Source: Kribbella catacumbae DSM 19601 | GTDB taxonomy: Bacteria; Actinomycetota; Actinomycetes; Propionibacteriales; Kribbellaceae | Assembly (NCBI RefSeq): GCF_000372465.1 | Contig: NZ_AQUZ01000001.1 | Span: 62,001-126,000 of the forward strand | Direction of reading: 5' to 3' | DNA: 64,000 bases | Shown: piece after piece, positions 23,400-32,041 of the stretch | Layout: every line of letters begins with the position of its first letter | How positions within the stretch are numbered: the first letter of the stretch is position 1 | The notes under the pieces: model-generated | Told to the model about the DNA's origin: nothing | Databases searched by the model: none | What the model saw: only the letters and a program-made list of their open reading frames with translations | Made by a program: the position numbers and the translations under genes

Positions 23400-26300
23400 T
23401 TACGCGACTGCGGCTGGGCGGTGGTAGCCCGGGAGGAGTTCGTCGACCAGGGCGTCGGTTTCCGACTCGGGGCCGCGGGGGCCGCCGTGCTTGGCGAGGG
23501 CGGTGTACATCTGGCTGGCCACGTTGGTGATGTCGTTCGACGTACCGAAGTGGGCTGCCAGGCGCAGCGTGGCTCGCCAGAGGTCCTCGGAGGCCGGTGA
23601 GAAGCTCAGGCCGGTCTGGAGGGCCGTACGGGCCAGGTTGCCGTCGCTGTGGCGGAGACTGGCTTCTGCGAGGCGGAGGGAGGCGTCGACGACCGCTTCG
23701 GCCATCTTGCGCTCGATGCCGGACGCCGCGAGCCACGAGTAGCGGCCTGCGGGCAGGTTGGACCACGACTGGCCGTGTACCAGGCTCAGCGCCGTCGACA
23801 GCGGGCCGCGCGGGTCGTCCATCATCGACGACTGCTTGGCCAGCGTGCGGAAGACGTCCCAGTCGACCCGGACGATGCTGCGGTTCAGCAGCCACCGGCC
23901 GGACTCGTCGGCGTACATGGCGTCCATGCCGACCCAGTTGCGGGTGTGCTCCAGCGCCGCGTTGCGCAGCTCGTCGCTGATGCCGCGGGGCCAGATCGCC
24001 CCGGCCAGCACGTTCGGGTGTACGCCGTAGTCCTGGCTGGCCAGGAACGCCACGATCTCCGTCGACAGCGAGACGCGGCCGGGGTCGATCGCGCCACGAG
24101 CGTCCACCTCGACCGGGCCGAGCAGATCGACCTCGACCGGCGCCGGCCGGCTGAGATCCGACGTGGAGAACTCGTACGCGGGCATGTCCTGCTCCGCGCG
24201 ACGCTTGTCCAACGCCTCGGCCTCGGCCACGCCGAACAGCGCGACGAGATCCGCGAACTGCGAAGGATTGATGCTGTGGGCATCGACCTCGAGTCCGAGC
24301 AGCCGGCAGACCGCCTGGTTCTTCTCGTCCACGACAAACCGCCACGGCGAGCTCATCACGTCGCCGACGACAACCACCGCGACGCAGCGCTTCGGGTCCC
24401 TGGCGAGGCGCGCGAGCCGCTCCTCCTCCTCGGGCGACGGCGGCGCGGAAACGAAGATGATCTCCGCGCCCCACAGCATCGGGTCCGGGTGGGCCATCCG
24501 CGCGTCGGCGACCGAGTCGGCATCCCGCCGGCCACAGGCCTGCGCCTGAGCGTCGGTACGCCGCGTGACCTCGCGCAACGCGTCGTCCAGGCTCACCCAG
24601 TAGCTCAGCCGGCTAGGCGCAAGCACGGACAGGTCGTCACCGAAGCCGACCATGCTGACATGCGCGCCTTCGGACCAGAGGTTCGTGGCCAGCTCGGCCG
24701 CCAGCGAACCGACGACGTCGCGGGAGGCGTTCGTGATGCCACCGAAGCTGACGATGCCGTCCGCCGTGTCGATGTCGACCAGCACGGTCGCACCGTCGGC
24801 GTTGCGGCCCAGCGTGACGAGCGTCGGGTACGGCGCTGGCGCGTCGACCTCGCCTTCCGGCGCGTAGGCGCGACGCAGTACCCAGCGGGTGCCCTCGGCA
24901 ATGACCTGCCACGGCGCCGGCGGCGGCGCCTGAGTCGATCCAGGCTGCAGCACCAGCGTCAGCGCGCGATCGGTCACCAGCGCGGCGACCACGGACGGCA
25001 GCTGACGGTTGGCGTCGGTCATCGCGGCACCCAGCGAGCGCAGCGCGTTGTCGACGAACTGAGCAGTCGGTACGTCGGACGCGAGGCGCAGGCCGACCTC
25101 GGTCTGCCGATGGCCTGCCGCCTTGGGGCCAGGGCCCTGGGCCCAGCCGCGACGGCGCTTCAGCGCGAGTGCGAGACCGGCGGCGAGCAAGGTGGCGCCG
25201 AAGCCGTAGATACCGGCCTCCGCGGCGTCGAAGCCGCCCTCGGCGACCGGAGCCGGAGCCTCGTTCTCGACCTTGGTACCACCCGCGACCGGATCGCCCG
25301 GCTCGGCGCCCGTCTTGCCGGGCTCGTGCGGTGAGGTGGCGTCGATGCCCGGCTTCGCGGTCCTGGCGGTCGGATCCTTCACAGCGCTGCCGATTTCGAC
25401 CGACGAGCCCTGCTCGGCTTCCTGCTGCTCGAACCAACGGCTGCCCACAGCATTGGGACCCTGCTCGGCCGTGCGCGATTCGCTCGCCGGGTTGATCTTG
25501 GCGGTCGGCTTCTCGGCGGGCTTAGCGATCGGCTTGGCGGTGGTCGGCTTGGTGTTCGACGTGGTCTTGCTGGTGGGCTGGTGATCCACGTTGACCAGCA
25601 CGGTGTGCACGCCCGGGCCCTTGGCGTCAGCGGGCAGGCGCACCTGCCAGCCCGGCAGGATCAGGTCCGGGTTCGTCAGCCGGCGGCCGTCGGGCTGCAG
25701 CTTGTTCTTGTTGAGGTCGTAGATCTCCTTGTAGCGCCGCCCCTCGCCGAGGTAGCGCTCGGCGATGTCCCACAGGCAGTCGTAGTTGCGACCCTGCGGC
25801 GGCCGGACCTCGGTGAACTTCACGACCTGACCGGAGTGGTCGTTGTTCGTCCGTACGCCGGTGTGGGTGTGCTTCACCGCCGGCGCGCCGATCTGCACCG
25901 AGCTGCGCGGCTCGGTCTGCCGGAACGTGTCGCGGCTACTGTTGTCGTTGCCCTGGGCAACACTCACCGACGTCGGGGTGTTGACCGAGGATGCGGTCAC
26001 CGCGCTGGCGACCGGCAGCGTGACGCTGGCGGCGCCGGCGATCAGCACGACACCGGAGACCAGGCGGCGGGCCAGCGTCTGCGAACCGCCGCCGAGCGGG
26101 ATCCGTGGCGACAGTCCGTGGCCGCGGATCTCCGAGACGGCTTCGGCGATCAGGCAGATGACGAAGTGCAACCAGGCAAGCCAGATGAAGAAGGCGATGA
26201 TGCCGATGATCGTTTCGGCGCTCAGCTCACTGAACAGCACGTCCCGGTTCGGCATCTGGTTCGGCCAGGGGGTGCCGAAGAACTGCAGCAGCACGTACGG

Positions 26301-26423
26301 CACGCCGCCGACGATCGCAAGGATCGCGACCAGCGACACCAGGCCCTTCAGCCGGTCGGCGGCCCCACCGCCGGACCGCTGCGGCAGCCGCGCGTTCTGC
26401 ACCGGCGCACCCGTCTTCACCAT
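23400..26423 (-). CDS. Membrane-bound LysM and SARP-like (BTAD) protein of the Tad locus
   Basis: 1007 residues. Three hydrophobic segments fall at about 20-45, 63-90 and 115-140. A LysM domain is at about 205-265 (CLWDIAERYLGEG... through LPGWQVRLP). A Pro/Thr/Lys-rich stretch leads to a further membrane helix at about 398-418 (IYGFGATLLAAGLALALK). The C-terminal third has a SARP-type winged helix (about 761-850, VEVDLLGPVEVDARG) and a BTAD domain (about 850-1000). A regulator-type domain tethered to membrane and wall modules is unusual; similar proteins accompany Flp/Tad genes in related genera. It could sense pilus or wall state. ATG 26423 follows GGGAGGGG. Confidence 0.82.
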   Translation of the reverse strand: MVKTGAPVQNARLPQRSGGGAADRLKGLVSLVAILAIVGGVPYVLLQFFGTPWPNQMPNRDVLFSELSAETIIGIIAFFIWLAWLHFVICLIAEAVSEIRGHGLSPRIPLGGGSQTLARRLVSGVVLIAGAASVTLPVASAVTASSVNTPTSVSVAQGNDNSSRDTFRQTEPRSSVQIGAPAVKHTHTGVRTNNDHSGQVVKFTEVRPPQGRNYDCLWDIAERYLGEGRRYKEIYDLNKNKLQPDGRRLTNPDLILPGWQVRLPADAKGPGVHTVLVNVDHQPTSKTTSNTKPTTAKPIAKPAEKPTAKINPASESRTAEQGPNAVGSRWFEQQEAEQGSSVEIGSAVKDPTARTAKPGIDATSPHEPGKTGAEPGDPVAGGTKVENEAPAPVAEGGFDAAEAGIYGFGATLLAAGLALALKRRRGWAQGPGPKAAGHRQTEVGLRLASDVPTAQFVDNALRSLGAAMTDANRQLPSVVAALVTDRALTLVLQPGSTQAPPPAPWQVIAEGTRWVLRRAYAPEGEVDAPAPYPTLVTLGRNADGATVLVDIDTADGIVSFGGITNASRDVVGSLAAELATNLWSEGAHVSMVGFGDDLSVLAPSRLSYWVSLDDALREVTRRTDAQAQACGRRDADSVADARMAHPDPMLWGAEIIFVSAPPSPEEEERLARLARDPKRCVAVVVVGDVMSSPWRFVVDEKNQAVCRLLGLEVDAHSINPSQFADLVALFGVAEAEALDKRRAEQDMPAYEFSTSDLSRPAPVEVDLLGPVEVDARGAIDPGRVSLSTEIVAFLASQDYGVHPNVLAGAIWPRGISDELRNAALEHTRNWVGMDAMYADESGRWLLNRSIVRVDWDVFRTLAKQSSMMDDPRGPLSTALSLVHGQSWSNLPAGRYSWLAASGIERKMAEAVVDASLRLAEASLRHSDGNLARTALQTGLSFSPASEDLWRATLRLAAHFGTSNDITNVASQMYTALAKHGGPRGPESETDALVDELLPGYHRPAAVA

Positions 26424-26436
26424 CGTCGCCCCTCCC

Positions 26437-27387
26437 TTACCCACCGATAGCCTGAACTTCCTGCACAGGCAGGCGCTGTACCGCGTGGACCAGCGCCGAG
26501 CCGACCGGCTTCCAGTTAGGCTGACCGGTCCAGTACGTCACGTCCCACCTCAGAGTGAGCTTGACCGTGTACATGCCATCGGGCTGACTGGCACTCGACT
26601 TCTTGTAAATGTGCTTGCAAGTGCTCATCTGAGTGAACGGGTCGCTGGCCTCGTCATAGCCGTCATAGTCCTCGTCCAGCCGGCCGGTCCCCATCGGACA
26701 CTCGAACGGCGGGGTTCCGTCCCCTGGATCGACAGTCATCGAGCCCACCAGCCCACGCATCGTGAGGTTGTGCGTGGGGTCGTAGAAGGCGCTGTTCGGC
26801 TCGCCATCTGTGCCCGGCGTGCCAGGCTTCTTGTTCTTCAAGATGAACGAACTGTCGCGGGTCAGCGAGAAGTAGGCCGGTATGTTCACCCGCGGGGTGT
26901 AGGTCGGCTTCACCTGGAGAGCCGGATCCGGATAGGTGCTGTGGAACGGCGCCCAGAAGACGTCCATGTACCCCCGGGTAGGGCACTGACCCCTTTCGTC
27001 TTCTCCCACCGGCACGATCATCCGTTCCAGATGGACATTCTTGCCACCGTTGGCGCTGTTGAGGTCGTAGTCCTCGATCGTTACCCGCAGCACCCATTCT
27101 TTGCCTGCGGGAGGGGCGGGCAATTGGATGCCCGCGGGGATGTCGAAGTCGCGGCATGGAATGAAGACGTTGTTGCCGAGCTTCTGCTTCCAGGTCTGGA
27201 CGGCCCCGCCCCAGTGCGCTTCTCCGGAACTGCAGTAGGCGCCGAATCCGACCGAGTTGACGTACATGCTGCAGACGCGGTCCCCACCGTGGATCGTGTC
27301 CGCGGAGGCGGTTGACGTGGGGTAGGTCAGCAGAAGGGCGAGCACGGTGGTCAGGCCGATCAGCCCTCGGCTCACTCGGTTGCGCAT
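26437..27387 (-). CDS. Secreted protein of the Tad locus, function unknown
   Basis: 316 residues with a clear signal peptide (RGLIGLTTVLALLLTYPTS, cleavage near ASA). No catalytic motif is seen. Paired cysteines (RVCSMYV, AYCSSG, FECPMG, STCKHIY) suggest disulfides. The C-terminal strands around MYTVKLTLRWDVTYW resemble a PKD/Ig-like end. It lies between the lipoprotein and the LysM/SARP gene, so it is probably part of pilus assembly or adhesion. ATG 27387 has GGAG 5 nt upstream. Confidence 0.65.
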   Translation of the reverse strand: MRNRVSRGLIGLTTVLALLLTYPTSTASADTIHGGDRVCSMYVNSVGFGAYCSSGEAHWGGAVQTWKQKLGNNVFIPCRDFDIPAGIQLPAPPAGKEWVLRVTIEDYDLNSANGGKNVHLERMIVPVGEDERGQCPTRGYMDVFWAPFHSTYPDPALQVKPTYTPRVNIPAYFSLTRDSSFILKNKKPGTPGTDGEPNSAFYDPTHNLTMRGLVGSMTVDPGDGTPPFECPMGTGRLDEDYDGYDEASDPFTQMSTCKHIYKKSSASQPDGMYTVKLTLRWDVTYWTGQPNWKPVGSALVHAVQRLPVQEVQAIGG

Positions 27388-27492
27388 CCTCACTCCAGAG
27401 TCTCGTCTACTCGCAGGTTATCTTCGACCAGGGGCATCATGCCCGTTGAAATGTGTCCCGTCACGTAGTTCCGTCAACGATTCCGTTCCGAT

Positions 27493-28143
27493 CTAGGCCG
27501 GAAAGTGCACCTTTGCGCAATTGACGCCTGCCGACGGACCGACGCGGTAAGGCAGCCAGCCGAGGCCTGTCAGGAGCATGTCGAGCACCTGCGGGGCGCC
27601 CTTCGGCGCCGCCACGGTCCACCGCTTTCCCTTCGGATCCCAGAACTGGGTGGTCTGCGACCGGCAAAGCTTCACCCGGACGATGCCCATCGGCTCGGTG
27701 GAGATCCCGGTCACCACAACGCTGCCCGGCGGCTTCATCACCCAGCCGTTGCGCTTGGCCTCGTCGATGCCTTCCGAAGTATCCGCGTAGAAGTACGCCG
27801 GGAAGTTGCTCTTGATGATGTCCGAGTCCCGGGCAACCAGTGCGCTGAAGTACACCGGGTAGCTCTTCACGAGGCCTTGGACGGCGGGATTGTCGGCGAA
27901 GTTCCCTGGGACGACGACAACTTGCGCATTCGCCGGCGGAACTGCCGTGGTCGCCGAAGCGGACGGCTTGGAGGTCGGCGCCGACGAGGGCAGCGGGGTC
28001 GGCGTACCGGAGAGCGTGATGGTGCTGCTGGGATCGTCGCCCTCGACCGGAACGGGCATGCCGCCATCCGTCTGATTTCCGCTGCAGGCGGTCAACAGCA
28101 AAGTTGCGGCCAGCAGGGCGGCTGGGACGCCTAGACGTCGCAC
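27493..28143 (-). CDS. Lipoprotein of the Tad locus
   Basis: 216 residues. GTG 28143 (AGGAG upstream) gives MRRLGVPAALLAATLLLTAC, a lipoprotein signal with lipobox LTAC. A Ser/Thr/Pro linker (about residues 40-75) precedes a globular domain of about 130 residues, ending VNCAKVHFPA. It may be an SnoaL/NTF2-like fold by length and pattern, but this is uncertain. It is anchored outside the membrane and probably acts in pilus assembly, judging from position only. Confidence 0.7.
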   Translation of the reverse strand: MRRLGVPAALLAATLLLTACSGNQTDGGMPVPVEGDDPSSTITLSGTPTPLPSSAPTSKPSASATTAVPPANAQVVVVPGNFADNPAVQGLVKSYPVYFSALVARDSDIIKSNFPAYFYADTSEGIDEAKRNGWVMKPPGSVVVTGISTEPMGIVRVKLCRSQTTQFWDPKGKRWTVAAPKGAPQVLDMLLTGLGWLPYRVGPSAGVNCAKVHFPA

Positions 28144-28171
28144 GACGGGGACTCCTCGAAGGTCGACGGAT

Positions 28172-28987
28172 TCATCGGTTGGCTCCCGGGGGCTGCGAGT
28201 TCTCCGGTACTCCGAGGGGCGCGCCGCCACCCCCGGACGGAGTAGGTGAAGGCGAAGGCGAAGTAGGCGTCGGCGACTCCGGCGTCGGAGTGACGCTCGG
28301 GGTGCAGGTGGGCGGGAACGGGAAGGACAGCGTCCAGGTCGGGGTCGGCGAGCCGATCGTCCAGGTCGGGCAGGGCAGATCGAGAGTCGGCGGTACTGCG
28401 GTGTCGGTGATCGTCACGTTGCCCGGACCGTCGCCTGGGGTGCTGACCACGATCGGGGGGATCTTGGGGCTGTCGTCGGCCTTTTTGACGCCTTGTTCGG
28501 CGTGGGCCTCGCCGGTGCCGGTGGCGTCGAGATGGCCGATGCCGACCATGCCGAGGAAGGTCGTTTTGTTCCCGATGACAACCTGGACCTTGAGGCCTTC
28601 GTCGGTGAGTTCGGTCGTCCCGCATTGCTGGACGGCCTTGTCGTTCTGCGAGACCTGGGCGCAGAAGGCGGCGACCGCGGTACCGGCCTTTGCCGTGTCG
28701 ATCTTGGCTTCGGACGTGTTCAGCTGGATGGTGGCGGCGCCGACGCGGGCGGCCTCCTGGGCGTAGCCGACGGCGCGGGACTTCGCGCCGAGCTGGCGGC
28801 CGCCGTCGATGACGAGGCCGGCCAGGGTGAAGATCATCACGGCGAGGATCGCGACCGCCGGGCTGAGCGCGCCGCGGTGGTTGCCGGGGGCATCGATTCG
28901 GAGGAACGCGGTGAGCCGGGTCCACGGCGTCGTACGGCGGGCGGGCGCGTCGGTGCCGGCCGCGCCGCGGTCAGGGCTGGTTGCCAT
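28172..28987 (-). CDS. TadG-like pilus-locus protein with Pro/Ser/Thr tail
   Basis: 271 residues. One membrane helix near residues 45-66 (LSPAVAILAVMIFTLAGLVID) is followed by GGRQLGAKSRAVGYAQEAAR, the Tad_N/TadG pattern. Unlike the three smaller pilins here, it lacks the Glu at +5 after the Gly. The C-terminal 70 residues are almost all Pro, Ser, Thr and Gly, suggesting a surface-exposed or wall-spanning tail. ATG 28987 overlaps the upstream TadE gene by 17 bp. Confidence 0.72.
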   Translation of the reverse strand: MATSPDRGAAGTDAPARRTTPWTRLTAFLRIDAPGNHRGALSPAVAILAVMIFTLAGLVIDGGRQLGAKSRAVGYAQEAARVGAATIQLNTSEAKIDTAKAGTAVAAFCAQVSQNDKAVQQCGTTELTDEGLKVQVVIGNKTTFLGMVGIGHLDATGTGEAHAEQGVKKADDSPKIPPIVVSTPGDGPGNVTITDTAVPPTLDLPCPTWTIGSPTPTWTLSFPFPPTCTPSVTPTPESPTPTSPSPSPTPSGGGGAPLGVPENSQPPGANR

Positions 28988-29450
28988 CACGGACACCTCG
29001 GTAGGGGTCGACGGATGAGCTGAACCGCTTGGTGATCGTGGTGTCGCCCCCGATGCCGAGCAGGCCGAGGTCGCGGTAGTTGATCGTGCAGGTCACCTCG
29101 ACGGACAGTGGTGAACCGGCCGCGAACGCGGTCGTGATGCTGCCGCCGGCGCTGTCTTTGCAAGACTTCACCGCTTGATCCATCGTGCGGCTGACGGCGG
29201 CGTCGACCTGTCCCTGGGCGTCGGCGAGCGAGCGGGTCTGGCTGGCTGAGCGGGCGCCGTCTCTCGCTGCGTTCTCTAGCAGAGAAGACGTCTGGAAGTA
29301 CCTGCCGCAGGCAAGCAAGAACATGAACAAGATCAGCAGGAGAGGCGCCAGAATCACCATCTCCAAAGCCAAAGTCCCGCGCTCGTCACCCCGCGCACGC
29401 CGCAGCCCGCCGCGGTGTGGGCGTGGGTGACGCTTCCCCAGGGTGGTCAT
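28971..29450 (-). CDS. tadE: TadE-like pseudopilin 1
   Basis: 159 residues. The prepilin motif is G25|TLALE with Glu at +5, followed by a long hydrophobic helix (MVILAPLLLILFMFLLACG). ENAARDGARSASQ is the usual TadE continuation. It is probably cleaved by a TadV-type peptidase and used as a minor pilin. The C-terminal domain contains two cysteines (VKSCKDS and VTCTINY) that could pair. Confidence 0.82.
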   Translation of the reverse strand: MTTLGKRHPRPHRGGLRRARGDERGTLALEMVILAPLLLILFMFLLACGRYFQTSSLLENAARDGARSASQTRSLADAQGQVDAAVSRTMDQAVKSCKDSAGGSITTAFAAGSPLSVEVTCTINYRDLGLLGIGGDTTITKRFSSSVDPYRGVRDGNQP

Positions 29451-29457
29451 GCCTCAC

Positions 29458-29871
29458 TCATTTGTCGTCGGCTTCGAATTGTTCTATTGGGCCGGTGGCG
29501 GTTCGGCTAACGGTCAGTTTGAGGCCGGGGACCAGGGAGATGGTCTCGCCGGTGACGGTGAAGGACACCATGCCTTCGGGGTTGTTGTACGCCGGTGGCG
29601 CCACCTGGGCGTCGCCCAGGGTGTTGCCGCCTAGCTGCTGGGCGTACGCCTCGATGTCGGTGCGGACCTTCTCGCCGATCGCGCTGGTGTACAACGGCGG
29701 CTGGACGAGTCTCAGGCGGGAGACTCCTTCCTGTGCCGCGTTCAGCGCGACCGACCGGCCGTACAGCCACAGTGCGGTCTGGATCGAGATGAAGATCAGC
29801 GCCAGGATCGACGGCGCGAGGATGGCCAGCTCGAGCGAGGACGCTCCTCGCTCCGACCGGCGCCGCGACAA
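29458..29871 (-). CDS. tadE: TadE-like pseudopilin 2
   Basis: 137 residues. Prepilin motif G9|ASSLE with Glu at +5, then the helix LAILAPSILALIFISIQTALW and ALNAAQEGVSRLR. The likely start is TTG 29871, 4 nt after the stop of the Flp gene, so translation may be coupled. There is no cysteine pair, unlike TadE 1. Confidence 0.78.
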   Translation of the reverse strand: MSRRRSERGASSLELAILAPSILALIFISIQTALWLYGRSVALNAAQEGVSRLRLVQPPLYTSAIGEKVRTDIEAYAQQLGGNTLGDAQVAPPAYNNPEGMVSFTVTGETISLVPGLKLTVSRTATGPIEQFEADDK

Positions 29872-29875
29872 GACC

Positions 29876-30103
29876 TCAGCCGTTCTGGATCTCGCCCGTG
29901 CGCTTGTCGATCACGCCCCGGACCACCAGACCGATCGCCAGCGCCGCGGCGACCAGGATCGCCGAGATGATGGCCCATTCGAGCGCCGACGCACCGAGCT
30001 CACTGCGGCTGCGACGAGCGGCCCGGCCACGGGTCCGCTGGGTGTGGGCCCGCGCCAGCGCGTAGCCGACCATCGCGCGCACGAACTGCGTTTCCACGTT
30101 CAT
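29876..30103 (-). CDS. flp: Flp-like major prepilin
   Basis: 75 residues. A long basic leader (RTRGRAARRSRSELG) ends at G37, then ASALE with Glu at +5 and a hydrophobic helix (WAIISAILVAAALAIGLVV). This is the class-III/Flp prepilin pattern and leaves a mature pilin of about 38 residues. It is the first gene after the TadC gap, with its own leader hairpin, as expected for a highly expressed pilin. Confidence 0.78.
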   Translation of the reverse strand: MNVETQFVRAMVGYALARAHTQRTRGRAARRSRSELGASALEWAIISAILVAAALAIGLVVRGVIDKRTGEIQNG

Positions 30104-30137
30104 CCGGTTTGCCCTCCGAAACTCGTTACTTCCACTC

Positions 30138-30158
30138 CTGAGCCCGATCGAGGCTCAG
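30138..30158 (-). promoter_or_regulatory. Hairpin between tadC and flp
   Basis: Perfect 7-bp arms CTGAGCC/GGCTCAG with a 7-nt loop in the only sizeable gap inside the Tad cluster (30104-30218). It may end the tadZABC transcript or protect the 5' end of the flp mRNA. Confidence 0.45.
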
Positions 30159-30218
30159 TATGCCCTGTACGACGGACAGAAATGCGTGACGGATCCCTGT
30201 TCCCCGACGCGATCATCG

Positions 30219-31139
30219 CTAACTACCGAGGATCGCGGCGCCGGCAGGGTAACCCAGGAACAACATGAACGCCGCGCACATCACCAGCTGCGCGACGAGC
30301 ATCGACTGCGACCGTTCACCCGCCTTGCCTTCGACGTCCGCGAGCTCCTTGCGCCGCAGCGACGCCGCCCGGGCCAGCAGCGAGGCGCGGATCTTCGCGC
30401 CCTCGTCACCGGCCAGCGCCAGCGCCGAGGCGAGGTCTCGCAGTTCCTCTACGCCGAGATCCTCGCCCAGCCGGGCCATCGCGTCCCACGGCGTGATGCC
30501 GATCAGCCGAGCGTTCGCCAGCGCCTGACGGATTCTGGCCATCGCCCAGTGGTCGCCGATCGTGGACGCCGTCATCAGCGCCTCCGGCAGCCCACGGCCG
30601 CCGGCCAGGTTCATCGCGACCAGGTCCAGGAAGCTGCCCACCACGTGCCGGAAATCACGTCGCCGTGCCTCGGCCTCCTGGCGCAGTGCCAGGTCAGGCA
30701 GGAAGAACGCGAACGCCATCGCGCCGAGCGTGACGATCGCCGGGGTCGCCCCCGGTGCGCTGAAGCCCAGCTGCGAGAACAGGAACATCACGACCGGGAT
30801 GAAGACCAGCGCGCCCAGCGCGAAGAACACCTTGGTGGCGAGCATCGCCGCGAACGGCTGGTTCATCACCGCGAGGTCGCGGCGCAACCGCCCGAAGGTC
30901 CAGCCGCGCGCGTTGGCCTCGGCCTCCAGCCGCTGGCCGAGCGTCTCGCGAGCGCGGTCCACGCCGCCGAGCACCCGCTCCCCCGCCGCACTCGCGGTCG
31001 CCGCGCTGACGTACCCCGACCGGCCGGCGTCGATCCGCGCGATCGTCGAGAGCACGTTGGCGCGTGGCCGGATCAGCAGCCGGATCAGCACATAGACACC
31101 GAAGCCGACCAGACCACCCGTGATGAATGCCGCGGTCAT
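30219..31139 (-). CDS. tadC: Tad pilus inner-membrane platform protein TadC
   Basis: 306 residues with a type II secretion F domain (about 150-280: RRDFRHVVGSFLDLVAMNLAGG, then EELRDLASALALAGDEGAKI). Four membrane helices fall in two pairs (N-terminal, about 105-150, and C-terminal SMLVAQLVMCAAFMLFLG). With TadB it forms the platform on which TadA drives pilin assembly. ATG 31139 overlaps the TadB stop (ATGA). Confidence 0.9.
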   Translation of the reverse strand: MTAAFITGGLVGFGVYVLIRLLIRPRANVLSTIARIDAGRSGYVSAATASAAGERVLGGVDRARETLGQRLEAEANARGWTFGRLRRDLAVMNQPFAAMLATKVFFALGALVFIPVVMFLFSQLGFSAPGATPAIVTLGAMAFAFFLPDLALRQEAEARRRDFRHVVGSFLDLVAMNLAGGRGLPEALMTASTIGDHWAMARIRQALANARLIGITPWDAMARLGEDLGVEELRDLASALALAGDEGAKIRASLLARAASLRRKELADVEGKAGERSQSMLVAQLVMCAAFMLFLGYPAGAAILGS

Positions 31140-32041
31140 CCGCCCACCACCTCCATCCGCTCGTCGCCACTACGAGCCGCCCGACGGTCGTCACTGCGGA
31201 TCAGGAACCGGTCCGGTACTTCGATCTTCGCCAGCTTGCGCAGCCAGACCAGGCCGACGGCGTACAGGGCGATCACGATGAACAGCACGAACTGGCCGAC
31301 GAAACTGGTGTACGGCGAGACGTAGGTCGGGTTGAACAGGATCAGCGCGGCGGCCACCAGCAGCGTGATCGCCACCACCACCTGGACGCTGCGCCGGGTG
31401 GACCGGCGCTCGGCGGCGACCTTGCGGCGTACGTCGAGCTCCTCGCGGGCCGAGTCGGCGAGCGCGCTCAGCACTTCGCGCAGACCGGGACCGCGGAGCC
31501 GGGCGTTCAGCACCAGGGCCGCGACGATCAGGTCGGCGGACGGGTCGTCCAGGTCGTCGGCGAACCGCATCAGTGCCGAGGGCAACGGTTCGCGGATCCG
31601 GAGCCGGTCGACCAGCAGGTTCAGGCCAGGCTTGATCGCGGGCGCCGCGTTGATCGCGGTGGCCGGGATGGCCTGCTCCAGACCGACCGCGCCGGCAATG
31701 GTGTCTCGTAGCGCCTCGGTCCAGGTGGCCAGGGCTTCCAGCCGCTCGATCGCGCGCCGCTCTTCACCCGTACCACCGAAGAAGCGATCGGCCAGCGCGG
31801 CGAGCAGCCCGAGAGCGGCCGCCAGCACCAGCCAGCGGGTCACGACGAGAACGACCATGCCGACCCCGAGGCCGGTACCGAGCCGGATCAGTTGCTTGCG
31901 GCCCTCAACGCTGCCGCCCCGCTTGAACAACGACGGGGTCGCCTCGCGTGGCCTGGTACCGCGGATCGCTACGAACAGCAGCATCAACGAGCCACCGACC
32001 ACCGCACCGCAAAGCAGTGCCAACAGTGTGTCGTTGCTCAT
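31136..32041 (-). CDS. tadB: Tad pilus inner-membrane platform protein TadB
   Basis: 301 residues with the type II secretion F domain (WTEALRDTIAGAVGLEQAI, DPSADLIVAALVLNARLRGPGLREVLSALADSAREEL). Hydrophobic helices are at the N-terminus, near 80-100, and two near the C-terminus. ATG 32041 shares a base with the TadA stop (TGATG); an upstream in-frame ATG would overlap tadA. Confidence 0.9.
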   Translation of the reverse strand: MSNDTLLALLCGAVVGGSLMLLFVAIRGTRPREATPSLFKRGGSVEGRKQLIRLGTGLGVGMVVLVVTRWLVLAAALGLLAALADRFFGGTGEERRAIERLEALATWTEALRDTIAGAVGLEQAIPATAINAAPAIKPGLNLLVDRLRIREPLPSALMRFADDLDDPSADLIVAALVLNARLRGPGLREVLSALADSAREELDVRRKVAAERRSTRRSVQVVVAITLLVAAALILFNPTYVSPYTSFVGQFVLFIVIALYAVGLVWLRKLAKIEVPDRFLIRSDDRRAARSGDERMEVVGG

